Shown: positions 1 to 5,879 of the stretch, piece by piece | Position numbering within the stretch: position 1 is the first letter of the stretch | How the letters are laid out: the number at the start of each line of letters is the position of its first letter | Source: Actinomycetota bacterium | GTDB taxonomy: Bacteria > Actinomycetota > Acidimicrobiia > IMCC26256 > PALSA-610 | Direction of reading: 5' to 3' | DNA: 7,696 nt | NCBI GenBank assembly: GCA_030839105.1 | Contig: JAUZEI010000024.1 | Location: forward strand, 1 to 7,696 | Translations under genes and position numbers: made by a program | The notes under the pieces: model-generated | What the model was told of the DNA's origin: nothing | Databases searched by the model: none | What the model saw: only the letters and a program-made list of their open reading frames with translations

Positions 1-1
1 C

Positions 2-55
2 GCCGTCGATGCACTGCACCGGGCGTCTCTCGCCGAGCTCGTCGTCGAAGGCTGA
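2..55 (+). CDS. C-terminal tail of an unidentified upstream gene (partial)
   Basis: An open frame enters from the left edge and reads AVDALHRASLAELVVEG before a TGA at 53-55. The short amphipathic, alanine/leucine-rich tail looks like the last helix of a protein, and the stop lies 32 bases before the rhodanese start, the spacing expected for neighbours in one transcript. Seventeen residues are too few to name a family. Rhodaneses of the type that follows often sit beside cysteine dioxygenase genes in actinobacteria, but I do not recognise this tail as one. Confidence 0.4.
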   Translation, partial: AVDALHRASLAELVVEG

Positions 56-87
56 ACACCGCCGGCCGGCCACTACGTTGGGAGCCG

Positions 88-474
88 ATGGACGGTCCGC
101 TCTCGATCGACGAGCTGCTCGACCGGACCCGCGCCTCGCTGCGCCGCCTGGGACCGGAGCAAGCGCAACGGGCCGTTGCCGCGGGCGCGCTCCTCGTCGA
201 CATCCGGCCGTCGGAGCTACGCGATCGCGACGGAACGATTCCCGGCGCGCTGGTGATCGGGCGCAATGTGTTGGAGTGGCGACTCGACCCGACGAGCGCC
301 GATCGCGTCCCGGAGATGGTGTCGCACGACCAGCACGTGATCGTGCTGTGCGACGAGGGCTACGCGTCGAGTCTGGCGGCCGCTTCACTGCGGCAATTGG
401 GCGTGCACGATGCCACCGATCTCGTCGGCGGATTCCAGGCGTGGAAGGCGGCCGGGCTCCCCGTCGAGCACTGA
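88..474 (+). CDS. Rhodanese-like domain protein (single-domain sulfurtransferase)
   Basis: This 128-residue protein is one rhodanese domain with a short N-terminal helix (about residues 5-32). Visible family marks are VDIRP at 37-41, GTIPGAL at 49-55, the active-site loop VLCDEGYASS with Cys88 as the presumed persulfide-forming cysteine, and the closing GGFQAWKAAGLPV at 114-126. Rhodaneses move sulfane sulfur from thiosulfate or a persulfide to an acceptor; the loop after Cys88 is of the short sulfurtransferase type, not the longer Cdc25-like type. There is no signal peptide, so it should be cytoplasmic. It probably forms a unit with the gene ending at 55; the same family is known beside cysteine dioxygenase in other actinobacteria, which would fit cysteine-sulfur catabolism (inference). 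A GGGAG lies only 3 bases before the ATG, close for a ribosome site. TACGTT at 74-79 could instead be a -10 element giving a very short leader. Confidence 0.9.
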   Translation: MDGPLSIDELLDRTRASLRRLGPEQAQRAVAAGALLVDIRPSELRDRDGTIPGALVIGRNVLEWRLDPTSADRVPEMVSHDQHVIVLCDEGYASSLAAASLRQLGVHDATDLVGGFQAWKAAGLPVEH

Positions 475-498
475 CGCATTTCTCGGTGGAGTGCCCAT

Positions 499-513
499 GC
501 GTCGTCACGACGC
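499..513. repeat. Perfect inverted repeat 25 bases after the rhodanese stop
   Basis: GCGTCG and CGACGC are separated by TCA (the 15-base stretch is a perfect dyad around its centre). It could fold as a short GC hairpin and end the rhodanese transcript, but no T-run follows, so an intrinsic terminator is not proven. An operator is the alternative, since it sits just before the candidate promoter at 524-552. Confidence 0.4.
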
Positions 514-523
514 GCCGGGTCGA

Positions 524-552
524 TTGCCTCTCCGGTGAGCGGCTCGCACAAT
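524..552 (+). promoter_or_regulatory. Candidate promoter for the first LLM oxidoreductase
   Basis: TTGCCT (524-529) and CACAAT (547-552) are 17 bases apart, each matching the housekeeping sigma consensus at four of six positions. Transcription would begin near 559, leaving a leader of about 90 bases before the ATG at 652. The rest of the 177-base gap between rhodanese and oxidoreductase shows no other gene. Called by eye only. Confidence 0.3.
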
Positions 553-642
553 GTCGGTGCATTTGTGAGCGCGAGGGTCCCGTGGCCGACACCGCAGGAA
601 TCGCGTACGTTTGCCGCACTCAACGGCTGCAAATCGAAGACC

Positions 643-647
643 AGGAG
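643..647 (+). promoter_or_regulatory. Ribosome binding site that fixes the start at 652
   Basis: AGGAG lies 4 bases before the ATG at 652. It is the best Shine-Dalgarno site on the + strand of this window and decides against the in-frame GTG at 535, which would add 39 residues that look like translated non-coding sequence. Confidence 0.7.
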
Positions 648-651
648 TGCA

Positions 652-1635
652 ATGACCCGTCTCGGCTATCAGATCCCCAACTTCACCTACCCGGACGTTG
701 GGCCGGCCGAGCTGTTCGACGTGGTGGCCAAACAAGCGGCGGCCGCCGACCGTTCGGGGTTCGACACGGTGCTGTTGATGGATCACTTCTACCAACTGCC
801 GATGTTGGGCGATCCGTCCGCCTACATGCTCGAGTGCTACACGACACTGGGCGCCTTGGCGCGCGAGACCGAGAACGTGCGCCTCGGTGCATTGGTGACC
901 GGCAACACCTACCGCAACCCGACGTTGCTCGCGAAGATCATCACCGCGCTCGACGTCGCGTCCGGCGGTCGGGCCCAACTCGGCATCGGCGCGGGCTGGT
1001 TCGAGTTCGAGCACGAGTCTCTCGGCTGCGAGTTCGGGACCTTCACCGATCGGTTCGAGAAACTCGAAGAGTCTCTGCAGATCGTCATCGGCATGCTGCG
1101 CGACGAACGCCCGAGTCTCGATGGCAAGCACTACCACGTGAAGAATGCGATCAATCAACCTCCTCCCGTCGGGCGCGTTCCGATCATGATCGGCGGCGCG
1201 GGTGAGAAGAAGACGTTGCGCCTCGTAGCGCAATACGCCGACGAGTCGAACCTCACTTCGCCGTCGAGCGAGATCCCCCGCAAGCTCGACGCGCTCGCCG
1301 CGCACTGCCAGCGCCTCGGTCGCAATCGAGCGGAGATCAAGGTGAGTCAACACCTCAATGTCTGCATCGCGGAGAGTCACGACGAGGCGTACTCCGACAT
1401 GACGCGCTTTCTGGCCGCGCGCGGTTTCGATGTCGAGACGATGGACAAGCAGATGCTCGACCAGATCCTGGCGCTGGTGATCTGGGGCGGTCCGGACGAG
1501 GTCGGCGAGCAGCTCGAAGCGGTGATGGCGAACGGCATCGACGGCGTCACGTGTTCGCTCCCCGGGAATGGATGGATACCGGAACGAGTCGAGCTGCTCG
1601 GCGAGACCGCGGGCAAGGTGCTCGGAATCAGCTGA
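652..1635 (+). CDS. LLM-class oxidoreductase, probably F420-dependent
   Basis: A 327-residue luciferase-like monooxygenase-fold protein (TIM barrel, cytoplasmic). It opens with the first strand MTRLGYQIPNF; the family core is VTGNTYRNPTLLAKII at 82-97, ASGGRAQLGIGAGW at 103-116 and IMIGGAGEKKTLRLVAQYAD at 178-197, the strand and phosphate-binding region that holds flavin or F420 in these barrels. The shape recalls the TIGR03560 (Rv1855c-like) F420 group from memory; an FMN enzyme is the alternative. Such enzymes transfer hydride between F420H2 and varied small substrates, and the substrate cannot be read here. The start is fixed by the AGGAG at 643-647. Full length for the family (about 290-340). 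It is the first of two related oxidoreductases within 1.4 kb; the second is shorter by about 50 residues, mainly in the C-terminal third. Confidence 0.88.
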   Translation: MTRLGYQIPNFTYPDVGPAELFDVVAKQAAAADRSGFDTVLLMDHFYQLPMLGDPSAYMLECYTTLGALARETENVRLGALVTGNTYRNPTLLAKIITALDVASGGRAQLGIGAGWFEFEHESLGCEFGTFTDRFEKLEESLQIVIGMLRDERPSLDGKHYHVKNAINQPPPVGRVPIMIGGAGEKKTLRLVAQYADESNLTSPSSEIPRKLDALAAHCQRLGRNRAEIKVSQHLNVCIAESHDEAYSDMTRFLAARGFDVETMDKQMLDQILALVIWGGPDEVGEQLEAVMANGIDGVTCSLPGNGWIPERVELLGETAGKVLGIS

Positions 1636-1637
1636 GG

Positions 1638-1658
1638 TGCGGCCGCAGGTCGCGCGGC
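1638..1658. repeat. Palindrome/hairpin just after the oxidoreductase stop
   Basis: TGCGGCCGCA (1638-1647) is a perfect 10-bp palindrome two bases after the stop codon, and GCCGC (1642-1646) can also pair with GCGGC (1654-1658) across 7 bases. A G-run follows, not a T-run, so it may slow or protect the transcript end but is not a classical terminator. Confidence 0.3.
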
Positions 1659-1701
1659 AGGGGGGTCATGAGCGGTCGCGGAACGGTGATTGACTCTCGG
1701 C

Positions 1702-1953
1702 ATGAAGAAGCTCGCCGACTACGGCACTGACGACCATCCGGCCGACGACCCGGAACGGGTGAAGATCACGTGGATCGTCGCGGTCCTCGACGACTGCGAA
1801 GAGTGCGAGGACCCACGCATCGAGCTGACCGTCGAAGAGCTCGGCGGACAAGGCACCGGACTCGTCGGACACCTGAGTCCCGCGACCGCCCGCCGGCTAC
1901 GAGCGGCGCTCGCCACCGCACTCAAAGAGATCGGCGAACCAGTCGACGGCTGA
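1702..1953 (+). CDS. Small acidic CxxC protein of unknown function
   Basis: I do not recognise this 83-residue protein. Its N-terminal part is hydrophilic and rich in Asp; then ITWIVAVLDDCEECED (22-37) gives a beta-strand running into a CxxC (Cys32, Cys35); ELTVEELGG (41-49) follows, and the end, LSPATARRLRAALATALKEI (58-77), is a clear amphipathic helix. LSP-x-x-AR helices at the C-terminus are common in small uncharacterised actinobacterial proteins, which supports a real gene. One CxxC could bind metal as a dimer or be redox-active. No signal peptide or membrane segment. It begins 66 bases after one LLM oxidoreductase and ends 44 before the other, all on the same strand. ATG at 1702 gives MKKLADYG; an in-frame TTG at 1690 would add four residues. 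Neither has a good ribosome site. Confidence 0.7.
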   Translation: MKKLADYGTDDHPADDPERVKITWIVAVLDDCEECEDPRIELTVEELGGQGTGLVGHLSPATARRLRAALATALKEIGEPVDG

Positions 1954-1984
1954 GTGACGGGTAGTCGAGGACTCGCGTGTGAAA

Positions 1985-1990
1985 TAGCGT
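1985..1990 (+). promoter_or_regulatory. Candidate -10 element for a leaderless transcript
   Basis: TAGCGT fits the actinobacterial -10 pattern TANNNT and ends 7 bases before the ATG at 1998, so transcription would begin on or next to the A of that ATG. No Shine-Dalgarno sequence is present for this gene, as expected if the message is leaderless. No convincing -35 is seen near 1962-1967. Confidence 0.35.
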
Positions 1991-1997
1991 GCGGTAC

Positions 1998-2837
1998 ATG
2001 CGCTTTGGGATCAAGACCGCTCCGCAACACACGACCTGGCCGGCGATGCTCGACGTATGGCGCGTCGCCGACGACATTGAGCTGTTCGAGTCGGCGTGGA
2101 ACTTCGACCACTTCTATCCGATCTTCTCCGACTCCGACGGCCCGTGCCTCGAAGCGTGGACGATGCTCGCCGCGATGGCGCAGGCCACGCGGCGTATCCG
2201 GATCGGCTGCCAGGTGACGGGCATGATCTATCGCCATCCGGCGGTGCTCGCGAACATGGCCGCCACCGTCGACATCGTGTCGGGCGGTCGCCTCGACATC
2301 GGGCTCGGCGCAGGTTGGAACCAACAGGAGTGCGATGCGTACGGCATCACGCTTCCGCCGCTGAAGGAGCGCTTCGACCGCTTCGACGAAGGAGTGGAAG
2401 CGATCGTGCTGCTGTTGTCGCAGGAGCACACCAACCTCGACGGTCAGTACGTGCACCTCACGAACGCGCGCTGCGAGCCGAAGCCGGTGCAGCGACCGCA
2501 TCCGCCGATCGTGATCGGCGGGAACGGCCCCACGCGTACCTTGCGAACCGTTGCGCGATTCGCGCAGCAGTGGAACTCGACCGCGGGCATCGAGCACTGG
2601 CCCGCGATCAGGGACACGCTCGAGAAGCGATGCGCCGAGGTGGGTCGCGATCCATCGACGATCGAACGCTCGGTCAACCTGCGCTTCGACCCGGCGGCGG
2701 GAGCGTCGTCGATCGCCGACACCGCGGCGGAGTTCGCGGCGGCGGGCGCCGACATCGGAGTCGTGTATCTCCCCGTCCCGCACACCCCGGACGTTCTCGA
2801 ACCCATCGCTCAGGCCCTCCGCACGGTTTCCGGCTGA
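1998..2837 (+). CDS. Second, shorter LLM-class F420-type oxidoreductase
   Basis: A 279-residue luciferase-like barrel protein starting MRFGIKTAPQHTTW. Family marks are ESAWNFDHFYPIF at 31-43, QVTGMIYRHPAVLANM at 72-87, SGGRLDIGLGAGWNQQE at 95-111, and PPIVIGGNGPTRTLRTVARFAQQWN at 169-193 (cofactor-binding segments). It is clearly homologous to the oxidoreductase at 652-1635 but distinct: same order of motifs, different substrate-side residues, and a shorter C-terminal region lacking the stretch equivalent to residues about 250-280 of the other. Because the last strand and helix (GVVYLPVPHTPDVLEPIAQAL) are present, this looks like a natural short form, not a truncation. An in-frame GTG at 1989 would add three residues; ATG at 1998 is preferred because of the -10-like TAGCGT 7 bases upstream. 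F420 use is inferred from the family; FMN is possible. Its stop is 9 bases from the next ATG. Confidence 0.88.
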   Translation: MRFGIKTAPQHTTWPAMLDVWRVADDIELFESAWNFDHFYPIFSDSDGPCLEAWTMLAAMAQATRRIRIGCQVTGMIYRHPAVLANMAATVDIVSGGRLDIGLGAGWNQQECDAYGITLPPLKERFDRFDEGVEAIVLLLSQEHTNLDGQYVHLTNARCEPKPVQRPHPPIVIGGNGPTRTLRTVARFAQQWNSTAGIEHWPAIRDTLEKRCAEVGRDPSTIERSVNLRFDPAAGASSIADTAAEFAAAGADIGVVYLPVPHTPDVLEPIAQALRTVSG

Positions 2838-2846
2838 GTGGCACCC

Positions 2847-3314
2847 ATGACCGGGGAAACGAAGCAAGGCCCCATCGAGGCCGTGATCGCCAATTGGCAT
2901 GCCCATCTCCGTGGGCGGCTGCCGGGTGGTCTCGACGAGCTGCTCGACGACGACGTCGTCTTCTACTCCCCGATCGTCTACACGCCGCAGCGCGGAAAGG
3001 CGATCACCAAGATGTACCTCGAGGCCGCCGGGCAGACGCTCCCCGGCGACCACGAGGCGGACGCCGCGACCGATGGCGAACCGTCGCCGGGCGCCTTCCG
3101 CTACACGAAGACTGTGCTGGCGGGTGACACCGCGGTGCTGGAGTTCGAGACGACCGTCGCCGGCAAGTACGTCAACGGCGTCGACATCATCCGTTGCAAC
3201 CACGACGGACGGATCGTCGAGTTCCGAGTGATGGTCCGGCCGCTGCAGGCCGTCGACCTCGTGCACCAACAGATGAAGGCGGCGCTCGAACGCATGAGCA
3301 AGCCGGCCGGCTGA
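2847..3314 (+). CDS. Nuclear transport factor 2 / SnoaL-like protein
   Basis: A 155-residue alpha+beta cone-fold protein. The N-terminal helix contains IANWHAHLRGR (14-24); LDELLDDDVVFYSPIVYTPQRGK (29-51) is the typical first strand and pocket entrance of SnoaL-like proteins; ETTVAGKYVNGVDIIRCNHDGRIVEFRVMVRPL (101-133) forms the long antiparallel strands; the end LVHQQMKAALERM is helical. Members bind hydrophobic small molecules; some are cyclases, isomerases or hydrolases, many are unassigned. No signal peptide. The ATG is 9 bases after the oxidoreductase stop, with no separate Shine-Dalgarno, so translation is probably coupled and the two likely act in one pathway (inference). A GTG at 2838, directly after the previous stop, would add three residues and cannot be excluded. 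Residues 68-84 form an Asp/Glu/Gly-rich loop that seems longer than usual. Confidence 0.85.
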   Translation: MTGETKQGPIEAVIANWHAHLRGRLPGGLDELLDDDVVFYSPIVYTPQRGKAITKMYLEAAGQTLPGDHEADAATDGEPSPGAFRYTKTVLAGDTAVLEFETTVAGKYVNGVDIIRCNHDGRIVEFRVMVRPLQAVDLVHQQMKAALERMSKPAG

Positions 3315-3352
3315 CCTCGAAGCCTCCGACGCGAGTCAGGCCGGAGTCGGCT
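3301..3352. terminator. Possible bidirectional termination region between convergent genes
   Basis: Only 21 bases separate the stop codons of the SnoaL-like gene (+) and the transporter (-). AGCCGGCCGGCT (3301-3312) is a perfect 12-bp palindrome that runs into the first stop codon. CTGAC (3311-3315) can pair with GTCAG (3335-3339), and CCGAC (3326-3330) with GTCGG (3346-3350). No T-runs flank these, so this is a weak call. Confidence 0.25.
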
Positions 3353-5096
3353 CCACTTCGGTTTCCTCGTCGGGTTCGGGTGGTTCCGGGTTCCACGCGG
3401 CCGGCGCGGCGGCCATCTCGTGCTCGGCCGGGATGTTCGGCACGAGCAGCGAGATCAACGCCCCGACGGTCACGACTGCGCCCGCGAACGCGACCGCGGG
3501 TCGGGCGGCGTCGGCGACACTGTTCGAGACGATCGTCGTGACGCGCCGACCGACGGGGGTACCCGAAGCTACGGTCGGCGCGCCGCCGCCGATCCCGGCG
3601 CCGACCCCTTTCACGACCTGTGCTCGCACCGCAGGCGGGATGTCGCTCGCCTGCGCGAGGTCGTGACGCACGTGACTGGTCGCCTGGGACACGAAGATCG
3701 CGCCGATGAGCGCGATCCCGAGCGCGGTGCCGACCTGGCGCACCATGCCCGCCGCGCCACTCGCGGAGCCGGCTTTCTGGGGCGGGATGTCGCTCAACAC
3801 GACATTCGTGAGCTGACTGGTGGCGAACCCGATGCCGATGCCGTGCAGCATCAAGGCCGGCAGCAGCGACCAGAAGGTCGTCAAGGTCGAGAACGCCGCG
3901 ACGTAGAGCCAGATGCCGAGCGCCTCCAGCGCGAGACCGACGGTGATCACGTATTTGGGCCCGAACCGCCGGCTGATCTGCCCACCGATGCCACCGCCCA
4001 CGAACGCCATCACGCCCGCGGGCAGCAGCCACGTTCCGCTGCGTATCGCGGAAAGGTGGAGGCCCGACTGCAAGAAGATCGGCAGAACGAAGAAGGCGCC
4101 GAACTCGCCCATCGCGAGGACGGTCGTGTTGATCAACCCGTACCGAAAACCGCGGTGTACGAGGTCGGTGAAGTCGAACACCACCGGTTTCCCGGCGCGC
4201 ACCCGGGCGAACTCCAGCCGCACGAAGCACGTGAGGATCACCACCGCGAGAGCCAGAGACACCGGGACGATCGACAGCGAGTGCAACGGCCACTCCCAGC
4301 CGCCGATCGACTGATCGCCGATCGGTGTCCACCATCCGTAACGAGCGGCTTCGATGATGCCGAACACGAGCGCGAGCAGGCCCAAGGTGACCGTGACCAC
4401 TCCCGCGGGATCGAGTCCCTTGGCGTTCTCGTCCTTCGACTCGTGCACGTAGAAGAAACCCGCGAGCACCGCGAGCGGCGCGATCACGACATTCACGCGG
4501 AACGCCCACCGCCAGGAATAGTCGGTGGTGAGAATGCCACCGACCCACGGGCCGAGTGCGCCCGCTCCACCCGCGACCGATCCCCAGACCGCGAAGGCGA
4601 CGCCGCGCTCACGGCCGCGGAACGTCGCGGAGAGGATCGACAACGTGGCCGGCAGCATCATTGCCGCGCCGACCCCTTCGATCAGCGACTCGCCGATGAA
4701 CAACTGCACGACGGAGTGCGACAGCGACGCGATCAACGACCCGACCGCGAACAGCGAAGCACCGATGAAGAACATCCTGCGGCGCCCAACGATGTCGCCC
4801 AGCCGACCGAAGCTGATCAGCAACGATGCGAACACGAGGGAGTATCCGGAGATCACCCACTGCAGCGAAGACACCTGCGTGTGGAACTCACGGATGATGG
4901 TCGGCACCGCGACGTTCAGGATCGTGTTGTCCAACACGATGATGAAGAGCGTGCTCGACAGGATCACCAACGCGATCCAGCGGAGCGGGTCGGGCGGTCC
5001 CGCCGCGGCGCCCCAACTTCCGCCGCCGCCCGCCGCGGGAGCCGAGACGCGCGCCGGGCCCGGGGATTCCCAGCTCGATGAAGACTGATCGGTCAT
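3336..5096 (-). CDS. MFS transporter, DHA2 (14-helix EmrB/QacA-type) family
   Basis: A 586-residue inner-membrane protein with about 14 predicted helices, starting near residue 40 and ending near 553. It shows the DHA2 motifs: LDNTILNVAVP (55-65) in helix 1, motif A as GRLGDIVGRRR (97-107) in the loop after helix 2, the antiporter motif C as GALGPWVGG (179-187) in helix 5, WRWAFRVN (195-202) before helix 6, and a second motif-A copy GGQISRRFGPK (371-381). These mark a proton-driven exporter of drugs or other hydrophobic compounds; the actual substrate is unknown. About 40 hydrophilic, Gly/Ser-rich residues precede helix 1, a long loop lies between the last two helices (471-530), and the tail (555-586) is Pro/Glu-rich; these ends look low-complexity. 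AAAGG lies 5 bases before the ATG. The gene diverges from the SRPBCC gene, suggesting shared regulation. Confidence 0.93.
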   Translation of the reverse strand: MTDQSSSSWESPGPARVSAPAAGGGGSWGAAAGPPDPLRWIALVILSSTLFIIVLDNTILNVAVPTIIREFHTQVSSLQWVISGYSLVFASLLISFGRLGDIVGRRRMFFIGASLFAVGSLIASLSHSVVQLFIGESLIEGVGAAMMLPATLSILSATFRGRERGVAFAVWGSVAGGAGALGPWVGGILTTDYSWRWAFRVNVVIAPLAVLAGFFYVHESKDENAKGLDPAGVVTVTLGLLALVFGIIEAARYGWWTPIGDQSIGGWEWPLHSLSIVPVSLALAVVILTCFVRLEFARVRAGKPVVFDFTDLVHRGFRYGLINTTVLAMGEFGAFFVLPIFLQSGLHLSAIRSGTWLLPAGVMAFVGGGIGGQISRRFGPKYVITVGLALEALGIWLYVAAFSTLTTFWSLLPALMLHGIGIGFATSQLTNVVLSDIPPQKAGSASGAAGMVRQVGTALGIALIGAIFVSQATSHVRHDLAQASDIPPAVRAQVVKGVGAGIGGGAPTVASGTPVGRRVTTIVSNSVADAARPAVAFAGAVVTVGALISLLVPNIPAEHEMAAAPAAWNPEPPEPDEETEVEPTPA

Positions 5097-5101
5097 TGCA
5101 A

Positions 5102-5106
5102 CCTTT
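5102..5106 (-). promoter_or_regulatory. Ribosome binding site of the MFS transporter
   Basis: Read on the - strand, AAAGG sits 5 bases before the ATG at 5096. It supports this start and so the long N-terminal hydrophilic segment of the transporter. Confidence 0.6.
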
Positions 5107-5116
5107 CATTCCCACT

Positions 5117-5152
5117 GGAGCCGGCGCGCGCGCGAAAATGGGGGCTCCGGAG
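5117..5152. repeat. Inverted repeat with alternating GC tract in the transporter leader
   Basis: GGAGCC (5117-5122) and GGCTCC (5143-5148) are a perfect pair around 20 bases that include an 11-base alternating GC run (5124-5134). The right arm overlaps the 8-bp palindrome CTCCGGAG (5145-5152). It lies 12 to 50 bases before the transporter ribosome site, so it could fold in the message leader or be a protein-binding site. Confidence 0.35.
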
Positions 5153-5174
5153 TGCGGCGCATTGTCGGGCGGCA

Positions 5175-5203
5175 ACCATAGAACCGAGCGCCCGTACGAG
5201 GTG
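5175..5203 (-). promoter_or_regulatory. Candidate promoter of the MFS transporter
   Basis: On the - strand TATGGT (5180 down to 5175) fits the -10 pattern TANNNT. The -35 position would fall at about 5198-5203, where the sequence (CACCTC) is far from consensus and overlaps the left arm of the inverted repeat at 5197-5206. This is what a regulated, weak-basal promoter could look like, but the call is by eye. Confidence 0.3.
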
Positions 5204-5270
5204 ACGTTTCCCACGCCCGGGCCATAGCCGCGATTCGTGAACGCGCGATCCACACCGGCGCGTCACCTCG
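5197..5270. repeat. Perfect 10-bp inverted repeat in the divergent promoter region
   Basis: CGAGGTGACG (5197-5206) and CGTCACCTCG (5261-5270) are exact reverse complements separated by 54 bases. CCCG (5191-5194) and CGGG (5271-5274) extend the match outward if a TA is bulged on the left. Both arms lie between the divergent transporter and SRPBCC genes, so they are candidate sites for one regulator. The SRPBCC side shows no clear -10/-35 pair. Confidence 0.45.
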
Positions 5271-5309
5271 CGGGCACATCATCCGACCTCCGGGTGGCAG
5301 GATGCGCAG

Positions 5310-5825
5310 ATGACCAACGAGACCAGCGACACGACCGGTACGCCCGAGACATCCGAACGCATGCAGGTCGAGCGCCTGATCCCGGCCGATGCCGCGTCCA
5401 TCTTCCGCGTGCTCGCCGATCCGCACGGCCACGTGGAGATCGACAGCTCGGGAATGCTGATGGACGCGACCGGCGAGCCGGTGGAGGCCGTCGGCGACAG
5501 CTTCGTGGTGCACATGGACCGCGAAGCGTTGAACGATTACCCGATGGGGCTCTACGACGTGACCGTGAACATCACGACCTTCGAACCCGACCGTGAGATC
5601 GCGTGGACGATCCTCGGCGAGATCCGGCCCCCGATCGGGCACGTCTACGGCTACCGGCTCACTCCTGTCGACGGCGGCACACTGGTCACGTCGTATTACG
5701 ACTGGTCCGACATCGACCCGGTGTGGAAAGAGGCCGCGATCTTCCCGATCATCCCGGAGTCGGCACTGCGCGCCACGCTGGGAATCCTCGCCCGCACCGT
5801 CGCCAGGAACGGCGCCGCGAAGTAA
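5310..5825 (+). CDS. SRPBCC family (START/polyketide cyclase-like) protein
   Basis: A 171-residue protein with a disordered Thr/Ser/Glu-rich start (1-17), then a SRPBCC fold: MQVERLIPADAASIFRVLADPHGHVEID (18-45) is the first strand plus the paired helices, VGDSFVVHM (61-69) and YDVTVNITTFEPDREIAWTI (82-101) are central strands, LTPVDGGTLVTSYYDWS (117-133) the later strands, and ESALRATLGILARTV (150-164) the long C-terminal helix that lids the pocket. Members bind lipids, polyketides or aromatic compounds; this one has no diagnostic catalytic residues I can name. AGGA lies 7-8 bases before the ATG, supporting the start. Divergence from an exporter gene suggests both respond to, or handle, the same hydrophobic compound (inference). 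No signal peptide, so cytoplasmic. Confidence 0.85.
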   Translation: MTNETSDTTGTPETSERMQVERLIPADAASIFRVLADPHGHVEIDSSGMLMDATGEPVEAVGDSFVVHMDREALNDYPMGLYDVTVNITTFEPDREIAWTILGEIRPPIGHVYGYRLTPVDGGTLVTSYYDWSDIDPVWKEAAIFPIIPESALRATLGILARTVARNGAAK

Positions 5826-5835
5826 CCGCCTCAGT

Positions 5836-5874
5836 CGCGCGGCTTGCGCGCGGTCCAGTGGGGGTCGCGTCCCC
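5836..5874 (+). terminator. Two GC hairpins after the SRPBCC gene
   Basis: CGCGCG (5836-5841) and CGCGCG (5847-5852) enclose GCTTG, and GGGG (5861-5864) and CCCC (5871-5874) enclose six bases. They begin 10 bases after the stop codon. No T-run follows, so termination is plausible but not shown. Confidence 0.35.
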
Positions 5875-5879
5875 GGATA

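Noticed and set aside
535..651. N-terminal extension of the first oxidoreductase from a GTG at 535
   Set aside because: The added 39 residues match nothing in the family, an AGGAG sits before the ATG at 652, and a candidate promoter lies around 524-552.
505..1380. A 291-codon - strand frame opposite the first oxidoreductase
   Set aside because: No family features; it is the antisense shadow of a well-supported enzyme.
2949..2960. 12-bp palindrome GACGACGTCGTC inside the SnoaL-like gene
   Set aside because: It encodes the conserved Asp-Asp-Val-Val run at the start of a strand, so codon choice explains it.
1719..3269. A 516-codon open frame on the - strand across the second oxidoreductase and SnoaL-like genes
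   Set aside because: Its translation is Arg/His/Gly-rich with no domain, and it is antisense to two clear genes. Long antisense frames are expected from the codon bias of GC-rich genes.
3420..5081. A 553-codon open frame on the + strand across the transporter gene, and a 453-codon - frame at 3187-4548
   Set aside because: Both translate to Arg/Asp/Glu-rich low-complexity protein with no hydrophobic core, while the other frame gives a complete 14-helix transporter with all its motifs.
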